Shown one piece after another: positions 30,991-38,590 of a stretch of DNA of 38,590 nucleotides (position 1 is the stretch's first letter; every line of letters begins with the position of its first letter). The stretch comes from JANNRW01 sp031401815 (GTDB lineage: Bacteria; Desulfobacterota; Desulfuromonadia; Geobacterales; DSM-12255). The notes beneath the pieces are model-generated. The model was given only the letters and a program-made list of their open reading frames with translations, was not told where the DNA came from and did not search any database. A program made the position numbers and the translations under genes. The stretch spans positions 1-38,590 of the forward strand of contig JANNRW010000349.1 of NCBI GenBank assembly GCA_031401815.1, written 5' to 3'.

Positions 30991-32214
30991 CTACTTGGTT
31001 ACCAGCGGACATGCGCTTTCAGAGAGCGGCATGAATGCATCTGCTGCCGGAACTGTTTTTACAATCTTCAGAAGATCCCATTCGCCTTTGGATTCAGCAG
31101 GTTTTTTTACTTCCATCAGATACATATCATGCACCATCCGTCCATCGGCCCTGATCTTGCCGTTAACAGCGAAGAAGTCCTTGATATCCATTGATTTGAG
31201 CTTTGCCATGACTGCATCTGAATCATCGGTTCCGGCTGCCTTTATGGCTTTGAGATAATTCATGGTTGCAGAGTATGCTCCTGCCTGATCCATGGTCGGC
31301 ATGGCTTTATGGATGGCGTAATAGCGCTTGGCAAAGGCGCGAGTATCCTTGTCCCGATCCCAATAGAAGCCGGAAGTGAACTGCATCCCCTGTGCTACGT
31401 TCAGGCCGAGACTTTTTATGTCGGTATCAAAAATCAGGAGTCCGACGAGTGTCTGACCTTTCTTGTCGATGCCAAATTCCCTGGCTTGTTTGATTGCGTT
31501 GGTGGTGTCGCCCCCGGCATTGGCCAGACCAATAATTTGTGCTCCGGATGATTGAGCCTGGAGCAGATAGGACGAAAAGTCAGCTGTAGAAAGAGGGTGA
31601 CGGACTGAACCGAGTACCTTGCCGCCAAGCGCCTTTACAAATTTGGTTGTATTCTCTTCAAGAGAGTGGCCAAAAGCGTAATCTGCAGTAATGAAGTACC
31701 AGCTCTTGCCGCCGTTCTGCACAACCGCCTGACCGGTAACCTTGCCAAGTGCGTAGGTGTCATAAACATAGTGGATGCTGTATGGTGTACAGGCCTTGTT
31801 GGTCAGCTCTGTGCTGGCCGCACCGGTGTTCATGGTAATCCGTTTCTTTTCTCCGGCGAGTTTCTGCACTGCAAGGGCGCAGCCTGAATTCAGCAATCCG
31901 GTAATCATGTCAACTTGTTCATTGTCAAGCCATTCGCGCGCCTTGGCTGAAGCAATGTCGGCCTTGTTCTGGTGGTCAGCACCAATGACCTTGATCGGCT
32001 TGCCGAGCACTTTCCCGCCGAAATCCTTAACCGCCATCTCAACTCCGACCTGTGTCCCTTTCCCTCCGAGTGTCGAATAGACCCCGGACATATCGGTAAG
32101 TACCCCGATTTTAACCACGTCGTCCGAAATCCCCTTGGCTGCTGCCGCAGCCATACCACTTGTCATTGCCACAACTGCAACAGACAGCGCTACTTTGGAA
32201 AACAGCTTTTTCAT
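30991..32214 (-). CDS. livK: LIV-type ABC transporter periplasmic binding protein
   Basis: The 407-residue periplasmic-binding-protein type I has a signal peptide (MKKLFSKVALSVAVVAMTSG, cleavage after AAAA near 24-26), a VKIGVLTDMSGVYSTLGG start of the mature fold and a SWYFITADYAFGHS segment. It captures the substrate for LivHMGF. Binding-pocket residues cannot be matched to a specific ligand; the neighbouring ketoacid genes hint at a carboxylic acid rather than leucine. The start has aggggtg upstream. It is placed between the ATPase and permease genes. Confidence 0.92.
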   Translation of the reverse strand: MKKLFSKVALSVAVVAMTSGMAAAAAKGISDDVVKIGVLTDMSGVYSTLGGKGTQVGVEMAVKDFGGKVLGKPIKVIGADHQNKADIASAKAREWLDNEQVDMITGLLNSGCALAVQKLAGEKKRITMNTGAASTELTNKACTPYSIHYVYDTYALGKVTGQAVVQNGGKSWYFITADYAFGHSLEENTTKFVKALGGKVLGSVRHPLSTADFSSYLLQAQSSGAQIIGLANAGGDTTNAIKQAREFGIDKKGQTLVGLLIFDTDIKSLGLNVAQGMQFTSGFYWDRDKDTRAFAKRYYAIHKAMPTMDQAGAYSATMNYLKAIKAAGTDDSDAVMAKLKSMDIKDFFAVNGKIRADGRMVHDMYLMEVKKPAESKGEWDLLKIVKTVPAADAFMPLSESACPLVTK

Positions 32215-32246
32215 AAAGACACCCCTTTTCTTGTTTGTATACCTGA

Positions 32247-32963
32247 TTACACACCCAGGTATTGGTTAAGTTTCTCCATGCTGGAAGGAAGTTCATCCCT
32301 TGTTATCATCTCGGCAATGGATCCGTGATCAATCACATAATGTCTGTCAGCCAGTTCAGCCGCAAAATGAAAATTCTGCTCTACTAAAATGATAGTGTAC
32401 CCTTTTTCTTTCAGATGACCGATGAGCTGTCTCAGGGTCTGAACAATCACCGGAGCCAGCCCTTCGGTGATTTCATCCAGCAGCAGAAGCTTGGCTCCTG
32501 TACGAAGAATCCTGGCCATGGCCAACATCTGCTGCTCTCCCCCTGAAAGTCTGGTTCCCATACTGCTTCTTCGTTCATGCAGATTGGGGAACATGGCATA
32601 AATTTCAGCTACTGCCAGCCCTCCGGCCTGTACCACCGGTGGAAGAAGCAGATTTTCCTCAACCGTCAGGCTGGAAAAAATCCCCCGCTCTTCAGGGCAG
32701 TAGCCGATCCCCAGATGAGCGATCTTGTGAGTCGGCATATTAATGGTTTCAACTCCGTTTATAGTGATTGAACCACTCCGCCGTCCGACCAGGCCGATGA
32801 TGGATTTGAGGATTGTTGTGCGTCCGGCACCGTTCCTCCCCAGAAGAGTTACCACTTCTCCTTCGCCAACCATCAGATCAATACCGTGGAGAACATGTGA
32901 TTCTCCGTAAAAAGCGTGTAAACCGGCGATGCGCAGCATCTCCTTCTGTGCAGAATCAGGCAT
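32247..32963 (-). CDS. livF: LIV-type ABC transporter ATPase (LivF-like)
   Basis: The 238-residue ABC ATPase has signature LSGGEQQMLAMARIL and Walker B LLLLDEITEGLAP. The Walker A reads GRNGAGRTT, with Arg in place of the usual Lys (about residue 48). Some LivF-like proteins carry this change, so it may be a subfamily trait. The ATG at 32963 has ggggag upstream and overlaps the livG stop by eight bases; a GTG two codons earlier is a weaker alternative. It pairs with LivG, which has a normal Walker A. Confidence 0.92.
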   Translation of the reverse strand: MPDSAQKEMLRIAGLHAFYGESHVLHGIDLMVGEGEVVTLLGRNGAGRTTILKSIIGLVGRRSGSITINGVETINMPTHKIAHLGIGYCPEERGIFSSLTVEENLLLPPVVQAGGLAVAEIYAMFPNLHERRSSMGTRLSGGEQQMLAMARILRTGAKLLLLDEITEGLAPVIVQTLRQLIGHLKEKGYTIILVEQNFHFAAELADRHYVIDHGSIAEMITRDELPSSMEKLNQYLGV

Positions 32964-33708
32964 GTGCACTCCCCATGTACGCTTCCAGAACCAGCGGATT
33001 TTGAGAAACCTCCGAGTATGGCCCTTCAGCCAGAATTGCGCCTCTTTGTAAAACAGTAATCCGGTCAGCCAGAGTAGCTACAACCTTCAGGTTATGTTCG
33101 ACCATCAAAATTGTGCGATTGGCTGAAACCTTTTTTACCAATGCGGTTATTTTGACAACATCTTCTCCCCCCATCCCCTGGGTCGGTTCATCAAGCAGCA
33201 TTAACTCTGGCTCCAGGGCCAGGGTGGTGGCGATTTCAAGCGCCCGCTTCCGTCCGTAGGCAAGCTCTCCGGTTGTTTCCGAAGCGAACTCTGCCAGGCC
33301 GACTGATTCAAGCAGCTCCATTGCACGAGGATCCAGCATCTTCAGGCTGTCGTCAGATTTCCAGAAGTGATATGAAGTTCCAAGTTTTCGTTGCAGGGCA
33401 AGGCGAACATTCTCCAGTGGGGTGAGATTCGGAAAAACCGCAGATATCTGGAAGGAGCGGATTACACCGCGCATTGCGATGTCCGCTGGTTTTTCACGGG
33501 TAATATCAACACCATTGAATAAAATAGTCCCTGCTGTCGGAATCAGGAATTTTGTAAGCAGATTGAATACCGTTGTCTTGCCGGCACCGTTGGGGCCTAT
33601 CAGCGCATGGATATTTCCACGAGTTACATTGAGATTTACGTCACTTACTGCGGTAAATCCTTTGAACTCTTTGGAAAGATTTCTGGTTTCGAGTATATGG
33701 TCAGGCAT
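32956..33708 (-). CDS. livG: LIV-type ABC transporter ATPase (LivG-like)
   Basis: The 250-residue ABC ATPase has Walker A GPNGAGKTT (about 37-45), a degenerate signature ELAYGRKRALEIA (AYGRK in place of LSGGQ, as usual in LivG) and Walker B LMLLDEPTQGMGG. The extra helical insertion typical of LivG lies between. It forms a heterodimer with LivF. It begins 18 bp after the uspA stop on the same strand. Confidence 0.93.
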   Translation of the reverse strand: MPDHILETRNLSKEFKGFTAVSDVNLNVTRGNIHALIGPNGAGKTTVFNLLTKFLIPTAGTILFNGVDITREKPADIAMRGVIRSFQISAVFPNLTPLENVRLALQRKLGTSYHFWKSDDSLKMLDPRAMELLESVGLAEFASETTGELAYGRKRALEIATTLALEPELMLLDEPTQGMGGEDVVKITALVKKVSANRTILMVEHNLKVVATLADRITVLQRGAILAEGPYSEVSQNPLVLEAYMGSAHA

Positions 33709-33726
33709 GAATTGAAGCTCCTTGAG

Positions 33727-34536
33727 TCAGTGTGAAAAAAGTACCGGTACGGTCATCTGCCTGAGCATCTGTCGCGCGACCGTGCCGAGCGAGAGCGTCC
33801 CCTGGGGGGTATGGGCAAACGCGCCCATGACCAGAAGATCATACCCCTCCTCAAAGGTACGGTTCAATAGAGCGTCTCCGACTGATGTATGCAGAGCCGG
33901 AATGCTTTCAACCTCTGCGTTAATGCCATGCCTTCCCAGATGTTCCGCAATACTGCTACAGATACTTTCATCATCGTCGTAGCAGTCAGAGCTGTTTATT
34001 GCCAAAAGGGTCACCTTCTCGGCTCTCTTCAAGAGCGGCATTGCATCGTTTACAGCCCGTGTTGATTCCCGCCCCGCTTTCCAGGCGACCAGAATCTTTT
34101 TTCCGATATTTTCGTAACTACCTGATGACGGAATTACAAGCACTGGCCTCCCGGCACTTGAAATCAGTCGCTCCGGAAGATCTGCAACGGATTTCCCTTC
34201 GTCGGAGTCCGGATCGAACTGCCCTGCAACTACCAGATCCGTATAATGAGCATGATGGCAGATAATCTCGGTACTCCCCACCCCCACCACAGACCAGTCA
34301 GCGCAAAGCCATCTTGCATCTACACCCGCAGCTCGGGTCTTCAGATCAAACAGCTTCCTTGCGTCTGTTGACATCTCTTCAATCCCGGTACTCCTCGGCT
34401 GATAATATTGATGAGTGATAACATAGAGGCCGGTAACTCTGGCCGCATGCTTTTTTGCCAACAGGATGGCTGAGTTGAGCCGCTCCGGCATGGAAGGGGA
34501 GTTGTCTATATGTACCAGAATATCTGCTAATGACAT
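33727..34536 (-). CDS. Tandem universal stress protein
   Basis: The 269-residue protein has two UspA-type alpha/beta domains (about 1-140 and 145-269). The second has the nucleotide-loop-like MGAFAHTPQGTLSLGTVARQML near the C-terminus, related to the G-x2-G-x9-GS pattern of ATP-binding Usp proteins. The role is stress or energy-state response, not enzymatic as far as known. The ATG at 34536 has ggaggag six bases upstream; the ATG two codons earlier directly abuts the ribosome site. It is first in the transporter/ketoacid gene string. Confidence 0.85.
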   Translation of the reverse strand: MSLADILVHIDNSPSMPERLNSAILLAKKHAARVTGLYVITHQYYQPRSTGIEEMSTDARKLFDLKTRAAGVDARWLCADWSVVGVGSTEIICHHAHYTDLVVAGQFDPDSDEGKSVADLPERLISSAGRPVLVIPSSGSYENIGKKILVAWKAGRESTRAVNDAMPLLKRAEKVTLLAINSSDCYDDDESICSSIAEHLGRHGINAEVESIPALHTSVGDALLNRTFEEGYDLLVMGAFAHTPQGTLSLGTVARQMLRQMTVPVLFSH

Positions 34537-34585
34537 GATCATCTCCTCCCAGCAGGTTGAATTTATAACAGTATTACCAGAAAAA

Positions 34586-34601
34586 AGCGCCGTTAGTGCC
34601 C
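34586..34601 (-). promoter_or_regulatory. Candidate sigma-54 promoter upstream of uspA-liv-sco
   Basis: On the minus strand GGGCAC-TAACG-GCGCT keeps the GG and GC dinucleotides at sigma-54 spacing, with 8 of 11 consensus positions matching (TGGCAC-N5-TTGCW). It lies about 50 bp before the uspA ATG. A sigma-54 activator is encoded at 36668-38095. A sigma-70-like TATAAA also occurs nearer the gene. Confidence 0.3.
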
Positions 34602-34733
34602 GTATTTTAGAGCATCCATAGCTATAGCAATATCAGCGCCAAAACTTTTGGAGATGTTGTAAGGCGCCGTTGTGACAACGTTTTATTTTTATACGCGGGG
34701 TCGGCATCTCTCCCTACAGATGATATACATGAC

Positions 34734-34762
34734 AAGTTTTCCAGAATTCAGGAAAACTTTTT
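34734..34762. terminator. Hairpin plus T-run in the uspA/HD-GYP spacer
   Basis: A perfect 9-bp stem aagttttcc/ggaaaactt with an 8-base loop, followed by ttt. It lies in a gene-free 418-bp divergent spacer (34537-34954) with no transcript clearly ending there, so an attenuator or leader hairpin for the HD-GYP gene is possible. Apart from this and the candidate promoter, I see only a short ccgttgtgacaacg palindrome in the spacer. Confidence 0.4.
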
Positions 34763-34954
34763 AACTGATATCTCTATCGAAGTTGTTTCAGGGGTACAGA
34801 GAGAGGCGGGCTCACTAAAGCAGCGCCTTGACAGACAAGAGACAGCTTTTCCGAATTTGTGGAAGGGTTTCCAGGAATCCGGAATGACCGGTTCAGCTAT
34901 TTAGAAATCTTGCTAAAGGAACAGCATGGGATTGACCATCAAGTTTTTATTGGT

Positions 34955-36652
34955 ATGCTTTCATCTATGAAAAACAGTAACGGAATTCTCATATTTAACA
35001 ATGCCGGTCTGGATATTGGTCTGATAAGCGCCCTGCTTGAGGCGGAAGAGTGTACGGTCTTTGTAACCTCGCTCCCTCTTGAGGCGCTGCATATCCTTAA
35101 AACCAGCAACATCGATGTTGTTCTGGCATCATCTCATCTTGAGGGGATGGAGGGTCAGGAGTTCAAGGAGCTGGCAGACAGGATCAAGCCTGGAGTCAGT
35201 ATCTTTCTTCTTCCGGAATCTCTTCCAATGAAAATCGGCGAGACCAACGGGTCGTCAACTCAGTGCGTACTCAACCTGAAAGAGTTTGTAAATTTTCTTC
35301 AAAATCATTTGAGAGCGGAAAAACGTCTCTTTGACGCAGCCACCGGATTCAAGGAGTTCTTTTTTTCATTTACCGACAAACTATTGCAGATCTTTGAGGT
35401 TAATGACAAATATTTTTTCAACAATAATCACCTTGTAGCAGATCTTGCACATAGTATGGCAATTAAGATGGGGCTGGATGAAAATCTGATAGATGCTATT
35501 CATCTGGCAGCTCTGTTGCGCGATATCGGGAAAATAGGGATCCAGCAGGAGATTCTTAATGGCAAGGATCGACTGGGAACCGATGCCTTCAATCAGATAA
35601 AAAGTCATCCACTAAACACTATTCAACTTCTCAGGCAGATCAAATTCCCCTGGAACATTGAGTCCATTGTCCGGCACCATCATGAACATTATGACGGCAA
35701 AGGTTACCCGGATGGCCTTAAAGGGAGATATATCCCTCTTGGGAGCAGAATTATTTCCATAGCGGATTCATATGTGGCAATGACCACGGAAAGAGCTTAC
35801 AGAAAAGCATTAACAGCAGCAGAAGCAAGGCAGGAGATCATGAAGTCGGCTGGCTCGCAGTTTGACCCTGAAGTCGTCGAAGCATTTTTTTCAGTACTTC
35901 AGCAGCAGAAGTTCTATGGTCTGGTTAAAAAACAGATCCTTTTGCTGCATCAGGATAGATCTGTATCCGCTTTCATAAGGCTCAATATCGAGGATGCAGA
36001 GTTTGACGTTTTCGTGGCGAATAATATCGAAGAAGCCCTTGACCATATGGAACGGATCACTCCAGCGCTGCTGGTCGCTTCTCAGGAGGCTCTGAAAACA
36101 GACAGCTTCAACTTCTACAATGAGTTTCGGCAGAAGAGCCCTGTCCCCTGTATCATTATCGCGTCTCAGGAAGTGATTGCCGGGCAGCCTCCGGAAGGGC
36201 TCAAGGAGTATGTTTCCGAACCTGTTGATATTGATGATCTGATTGCCAGGATAAGACAGGCGGAAACAAAAGATACTCCAAAAAACGAAGTGATGATCTC
36301 TGAAGAGGTTTCGCGTGGAATATCAGGTGCTCTGGAGGAAATGGGAATAACCGATATAATACAGCTGCTTAACATGGGGATGAAGACAGCCAAAATAATG
36401 CTTACAAACGGTAAAGCGAGAGCGGAACTTTACATGAAAAGTGGAGTGATAGTCTATGCCAGGCTTGGCGACCTTACAGGCAATGATGCTTTTTTCGAGC
36501 TGATAGGATGGACCAAGGGGGAGTTTCGGATTTTGCATGGTCAGATCACTGACAGAGTCAATATTACAATGGAAACCATGACCCTTCTTCTGGAGGCCAG
36601 CAGAGCAATGGATGAAAAAAAGCACGCGGCTGAAAAAGGCAAAAGAAGATGA
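34955..36652 (+). CDS. HD-GYP protein with receiver-like and DUF4388-type domains, catalytic His missing
   Basis: The 565-residue protein (from 34955) has a receiver-like domain without a clear phosphoacceptor (about 9-95), an HD-GYP domain (about 150-310), a second receiver-like segment (about 315-420) and a DUF4388/PATAN-like domain (about 440-560). The HD-GYP part keeps HHHEHYDGKGYP and the following PLGSRI helix. The HD pair itself is Arg-Asp (RDIGKIG, Arg189, codon 35519-35521), so a metal ligand is lost and phosphodiesterase activity is doubtful. The start is uncertain: ATGs at 34955 and 34967 and a GTG at 34859 all lack good ribosome sites. Confidence 0.8.
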   Translation: MLSSMKNSNGILIFNNAGLDIGLISALLEAEECTVFVTSLPLEALHILKTSNIDVVLASSHLEGMEGQEFKELADRIKPGVSIFLLPESLPMKIGETNGSSTQCVLNLKEFVNFLQNHLRAEKRLFDAATGFKEFFFSFTDKLLQIFEVNDKYFFNNNHLVADLAHSMAIKMGLDENLIDAIHLAALLRDIGKIGIQQEILNGKDRLGTDAFNQIKSHPLNTIQLLRQIKFPWNIESIVRHHHEHYDGKGYPDGLKGRYIPLGSRIISIADSYVAMTTERAYRKALTAAEARQEIMKSAGSQFDPEVVEAFFSVLQQQKFYGLVKKQILLLHQDRSVSAFIRLNIEDAEFDVFVANNIEEALDHMERITPALLVASQEALKTDSFNFYNEFRQKSPVPCIIIASQEVIAGQPPEGLKEYVSEPVDIDDLIARIRQAETKDTPKNEVMISEEVSRGISGALEEMGITDIIQLLNMGMKTAKIMLTNGKARAELYMKSGVIVYARLGDLTGNDAFFELIGWTKGEFRILHGQITDRVNITMETMTLLLEASRAMDEKKHAAEKGKRR

Positions 36653-36667
36653 ATTCAAGCAGCTCTT

Positions 36668-38095
36668 TCAAGGGATATGATACTGCTCAATCTTTGCATA
36701 AAGTGATGACTTGCTGATTCCAAGCCTTGCAGCGGCAGTCATCCTGTTCCCCTTCTCCTCTTTCAGTGCAAGCCGGATAAGCTCCTCTTCGAATTGTCCA
36801 AGCTGAAATTTCAAGGTCGTTTGCCGGTCAATCGCAGCAGCTCCCTGCGCTGCGCTGGCAACCCCTCTTGGTAGGTCATGGCGGGTAATAGTGTTGCCGC
36901 TTTTAAGATAAATCGCCTGCTCCAGAACATTATGAAGTTCGCGAACATTGCCTGGCCATGTATAGAGCATAAACAGATCTGCCACATCCGGATCGACCCC
37001 TTCCACCGGGATGCCAGTCTCTTTTTCGAGTTGCCTCAGAATCTTTTCCGTCAGAACGGCTATATCTGATTTTCGCTCCCTTAGTGGAGGGATCTGAAGC
37101 CTTAAGACATTAAGCCGGTAAAAAAGATCATTTCTGAAGAGTCCATTATCCACCAGTGTTTCCAGATTCTTGTTAGATGCGGCAATTATTCTTACATCCA
37201 CCGGCAGAGGCTGCTCCCCGCCAACCGGCTCAATCTCGCGCTCCTGCAAGACCCTTAAGAGTTTCACCTGCATGGCAAACGGAAGTTCGCTGATTTCGTC
37301 AAGGAATATAGTCCCTTTGTCGGCAAGCAGAAACTTCCCCTTTTTCCCCTTTTTCTGAGCGCCGGTAAAAGCTCCTTCCTGATAGCCAAACAGCTCAGAT
37401 TCGAAAAGGGTCTCAGGTATTGCCGCGCAGTTCACCTTGACAAAGGGGCCGAGCGCACGGTTACTGGCGATATGAACAGCGTGGGCAAACATCTCCTTGC
37501 CGGTGCCGCTCTCCCCTTCAAGCAGCACGGTGGTATCCGATTTTGCAACCTTGCGGCCAAGATCCTTTACCTTTTCAATCTCCGGACTGGCTCCGACTAT
37601 ATTGTCAAAAGAGTATCTGGCTCCAAGCCTTTTATTCAGCTCGCACTTGTAAAACTCAAGCTCGTTTTTAAGCTTCCTGAAACGCTCGATCATTGCAAAG
37701 AGATCGTCTAGATCCTGAAACATTACTTTACCTACAACTGCCACCACCTTGCCGTTTTCAAAGATCGGAATCCTGTTGGCTATCATCTCATGGCCGTTTA
37801 TCTTCTGGATCTGCGCAATTTCGGCCTTGCCGGTCTTTGCTACTATATGCATCCGCGTATTTTCGACTACTTCCTTAGCGTGCTTCCCAATCATCTCCTC
37901 CACTGTTTTACCGAGAAAATCGGCGTACGACTTGTTTACTTTGAGAATAATACCGTCGGCATCAGTGATGATAAGCCCTTCGTAAGCGTTATCAATCGCC
38001 ACTTCAAGCATCTTGAGCGCCTTGCCGGTATTACTGGCGCTGGCCGCCATGTTTTTAAGGAGCAGGTGCACCCAGCCAGATTTTCTGATCTTCAT
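36668..38095 (-). CDS. PAS-containing sigma-54-dependent transcriptional activator
   Basis: The 475-residue protein has an N-terminal PAS sensor (about 28-130), a short coiled linker, and the AAA+ domain. Walker A is GESGTGKE (194-201), the sigma-54 contact loop GAFTGA (241-246) and Walker B GTIFLDE (261-267). A Fis-type helix-turn-helix closes the protein (about 445-472, AARLGISKSSLYAKI). It would activate sigma-54 promoters on sensing an intracellular ligand through PAS. Targets are unknown; the candidate site at 34586-34601 is one possibility. The start has ggag eight bases upstream. It lies 22 bp after crcB on the same strand. Confidence 0.93.
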   Translation of the reverse strand: MKIRKSGWVHLLLKNMAASASNTGKALKMLEVAIDNAYEGLIITDADGIILKVNKSYADFLGKTVEEMIGKHAKEVVENTRMHIVAKTGKAEIAQIQKINGHEMIANRIPIFENGKVVAVVGKVMFQDLDDLFAMIERFRKLKNELEFYKCELNKRLGARYSFDNIVGASPEIEKVKDLGRKVAKSDTTVLLEGESGTGKEMFAHAVHIASNRALGPFVKVNCAAIPETLFESELFGYQEGAFTGAQKKGKKGKFLLADKGTIFLDEISELPFAMQVKLLRVLQEREIEPVGGEQPLPVDVRIIAASNKNLETLVDNGLFRNDLFYRLNVLRLQIPPLRERKSDIAVLTEKILRQLEKETGIPVEGVDPDVADLFMLYTWPGNVRELHNVLEQAIYLKSGNTITRHDLPRGVASAAQGAAAIDRQTTLKFQLGQFEEELIRLALKEEKGNRMTAAARLGISKSSLYAKIEQYHIP

Positions 38096-38117
38096 CTTTC
38101 AACTCCAATGAGTTGCA

Positions 38118-38492
38118 CTAAAGGGATCTGACCGCAATAATTCCCAGCCAGGTAAAGGCAAGGCAGATTAAGACACTTACCAGGACATTGGCAGTAGCGA
38201 TGATAAATCTGCCATCTTCCATGAGGCGAAAAGTTTCGTAACTGAAGGTTGAAAAAGTAGTCAGACCCCCAAGAAAGCCGATGGTAATACCGGCGCGCAG
38301 ATTTGGGGACAAATGCGTACTTCTGATGGCAAATTCCATGACAAAACCGATCAGAAATGCGCCAACGATATTGACCAGCAGTGTGCCGTAAGGAAAAGAG
38401 CGGCCCAGTGTGTCATGTGCCCAGATTGAAAGCAGATAACGGGCAATGCAGCCGGCTGCACCGAAAAGAGCTATGCATGCTATTGTAAGCAT
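38118..38492 (-). CDS. crcB: CrcB/FluC fluoride channel
   Basis: The 124-residue inner-membrane protein has four hydrophobic helices. Family motifs are GAAGCIARYLLS, GTLLVNIVGAFLIGF with the conserved Asn, and GFLGGLTTFSTFSYE with the phenylalanine box. Dimers export fluoride passively. The ATG at 38492 has gagg upstream; a longer frame to 38564 begins inside a palindromic repeat (LPSREG-type peptide) and is rejected. No fluoride riboswitch is recognisable in the 98 bp available upstream. Confidence 0.95.
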   Translation of the reverse strand: MLTIACIALFGAAGCIARYLLSIWAHDTLGRSFPYGTLLVNIVGAFLIGFVMEFAIRSTHLSPNLRAGITIGFLGGLTTFSTFSYETFRLMEDGRFIIATANVLVSVLICLAFTWLGIIAVRSL

Positions 38493-38515
38493 GATGTCCT
38501 CGCAATGAGCCTTTT

Positions 38516-38538
38516 CCCCCTCCCTTGACGGGAGGGGG
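38516..38538. repeat. Palindromic REP-like hairpin upstream of crcB
   Basis: ccccctccc and gggaggggg (9 bp) surround the loop ttgac, with gtcagggggtggg following. It is the same family as 30955-30981 in opposite orientation. Confidence 0.7.
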
Positions 38539-38590
38539 TCAGGGGGTGGGTGAAGTTGCAACATACTGATATCATGGCACCGTGCCCCCC

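Noticed and set aside
38118..38564. Longer CrcB protein starting at 38564
   Set aside because: The extension encodes repeat-derived peptide; ATG 38492 has gagg upstream and fits the family N-terminus.
38493..38590. Fluoride riboswitch upstream of crcB
   Set aside because: The available 98 bp are mostly a GC hairpin and do not show the crcB-motif core; the window ends before more can be judged.

Overview
The window looks like a chromosomal segment of a Geobacteraceae-type member of the Desulfuromonadales. This is inferred from gene content: a small diheme c-type cytochrome, several second-messenger signalling proteins (response regulator, GGDEF, HD-GYP with a DUF4388/PATAN-like tail), a sigma-54 activator, intergenic spacers full of short inverted repeats, and a radical SAM-pdxA-GGDEF-transglycosylase-DnaJ gene string. 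No 16S rRNA or other taxonomic marker is present, so the assignment is an inference.

Layout. 1-3511: repeat-filled left edge, a secreted cyclophilin, an EF-P paralogue of YeiP/EfpL type, tRNA-Phe(GAA), then on the minus strand a diheme cytochrome followed by a response regulator with a decayed HD-GYP domain. 3519-13097: a type I restriction-modification island on the minus strand, in transcription order hsdM, GIY-YIG nuclease, hsdS, a four-helix-bundle/zinc-ribbon protein, a truncated AlbA_2-type fragment, a DUF3800 protein, a scarred 700-bp spacer, and hsdR. 13198-17444: glmS and glmU (UDP-GlcNAc synthesis) and an isolated rfbC, separated by repeats. 17526-26697: a plus-strand run of tightly spaced genes (uncharacterised protein, B12-type radical SAM, pdxA, GAF-GGDEF, mtgA-like glycosyltransferase, DnaJ/CbpA-like, TPR-thioredoxin protein, OmpA-like protein). 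26729-34536: a minus-strand string encoding UspA, a complete LIV-type ABC importer, a two-subunit 3-ketoacid CoA-transferase and 3-hydroxybutyrate dehydrogenase, which together suggest uptake of a small substrate and conversion of 3-hydroxybutyrate to acetoacetyl-CoA. 34955-38492: a degenerate HD-GYP protein, a PAS-AAA-Fis sigma-54 activator and a CrcB/FluC fluoride channel.

Most notable points. (1) The 588 bp between hsdM and hsdS are an insertion carrying a GIY-YIG nuclease gene and palindromic repeats, bounded by a 29/30-identical direct repeat of the hsdM 3' end; deleting one repeat copy plus the insert recreates an ATGA-coupled hsdM-hsdS junction. (2) The GGDEF protein has Ser where canonical diguanylate cyclases have Asp in G-H-x-x-G-D, the signature of Hypr enzymes that make 3',3'-cGAMP. 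(3) The spacer 7192-7646 holds two copies of a two-hairpin RNA-like module, each ending in a U-run, with compensating pairings; one lies behind a strong promoter, and a helically phased nine-base repeat array lies between the two copies. (4) At least three repeat families have inserted in frame into genes of the restriction island.
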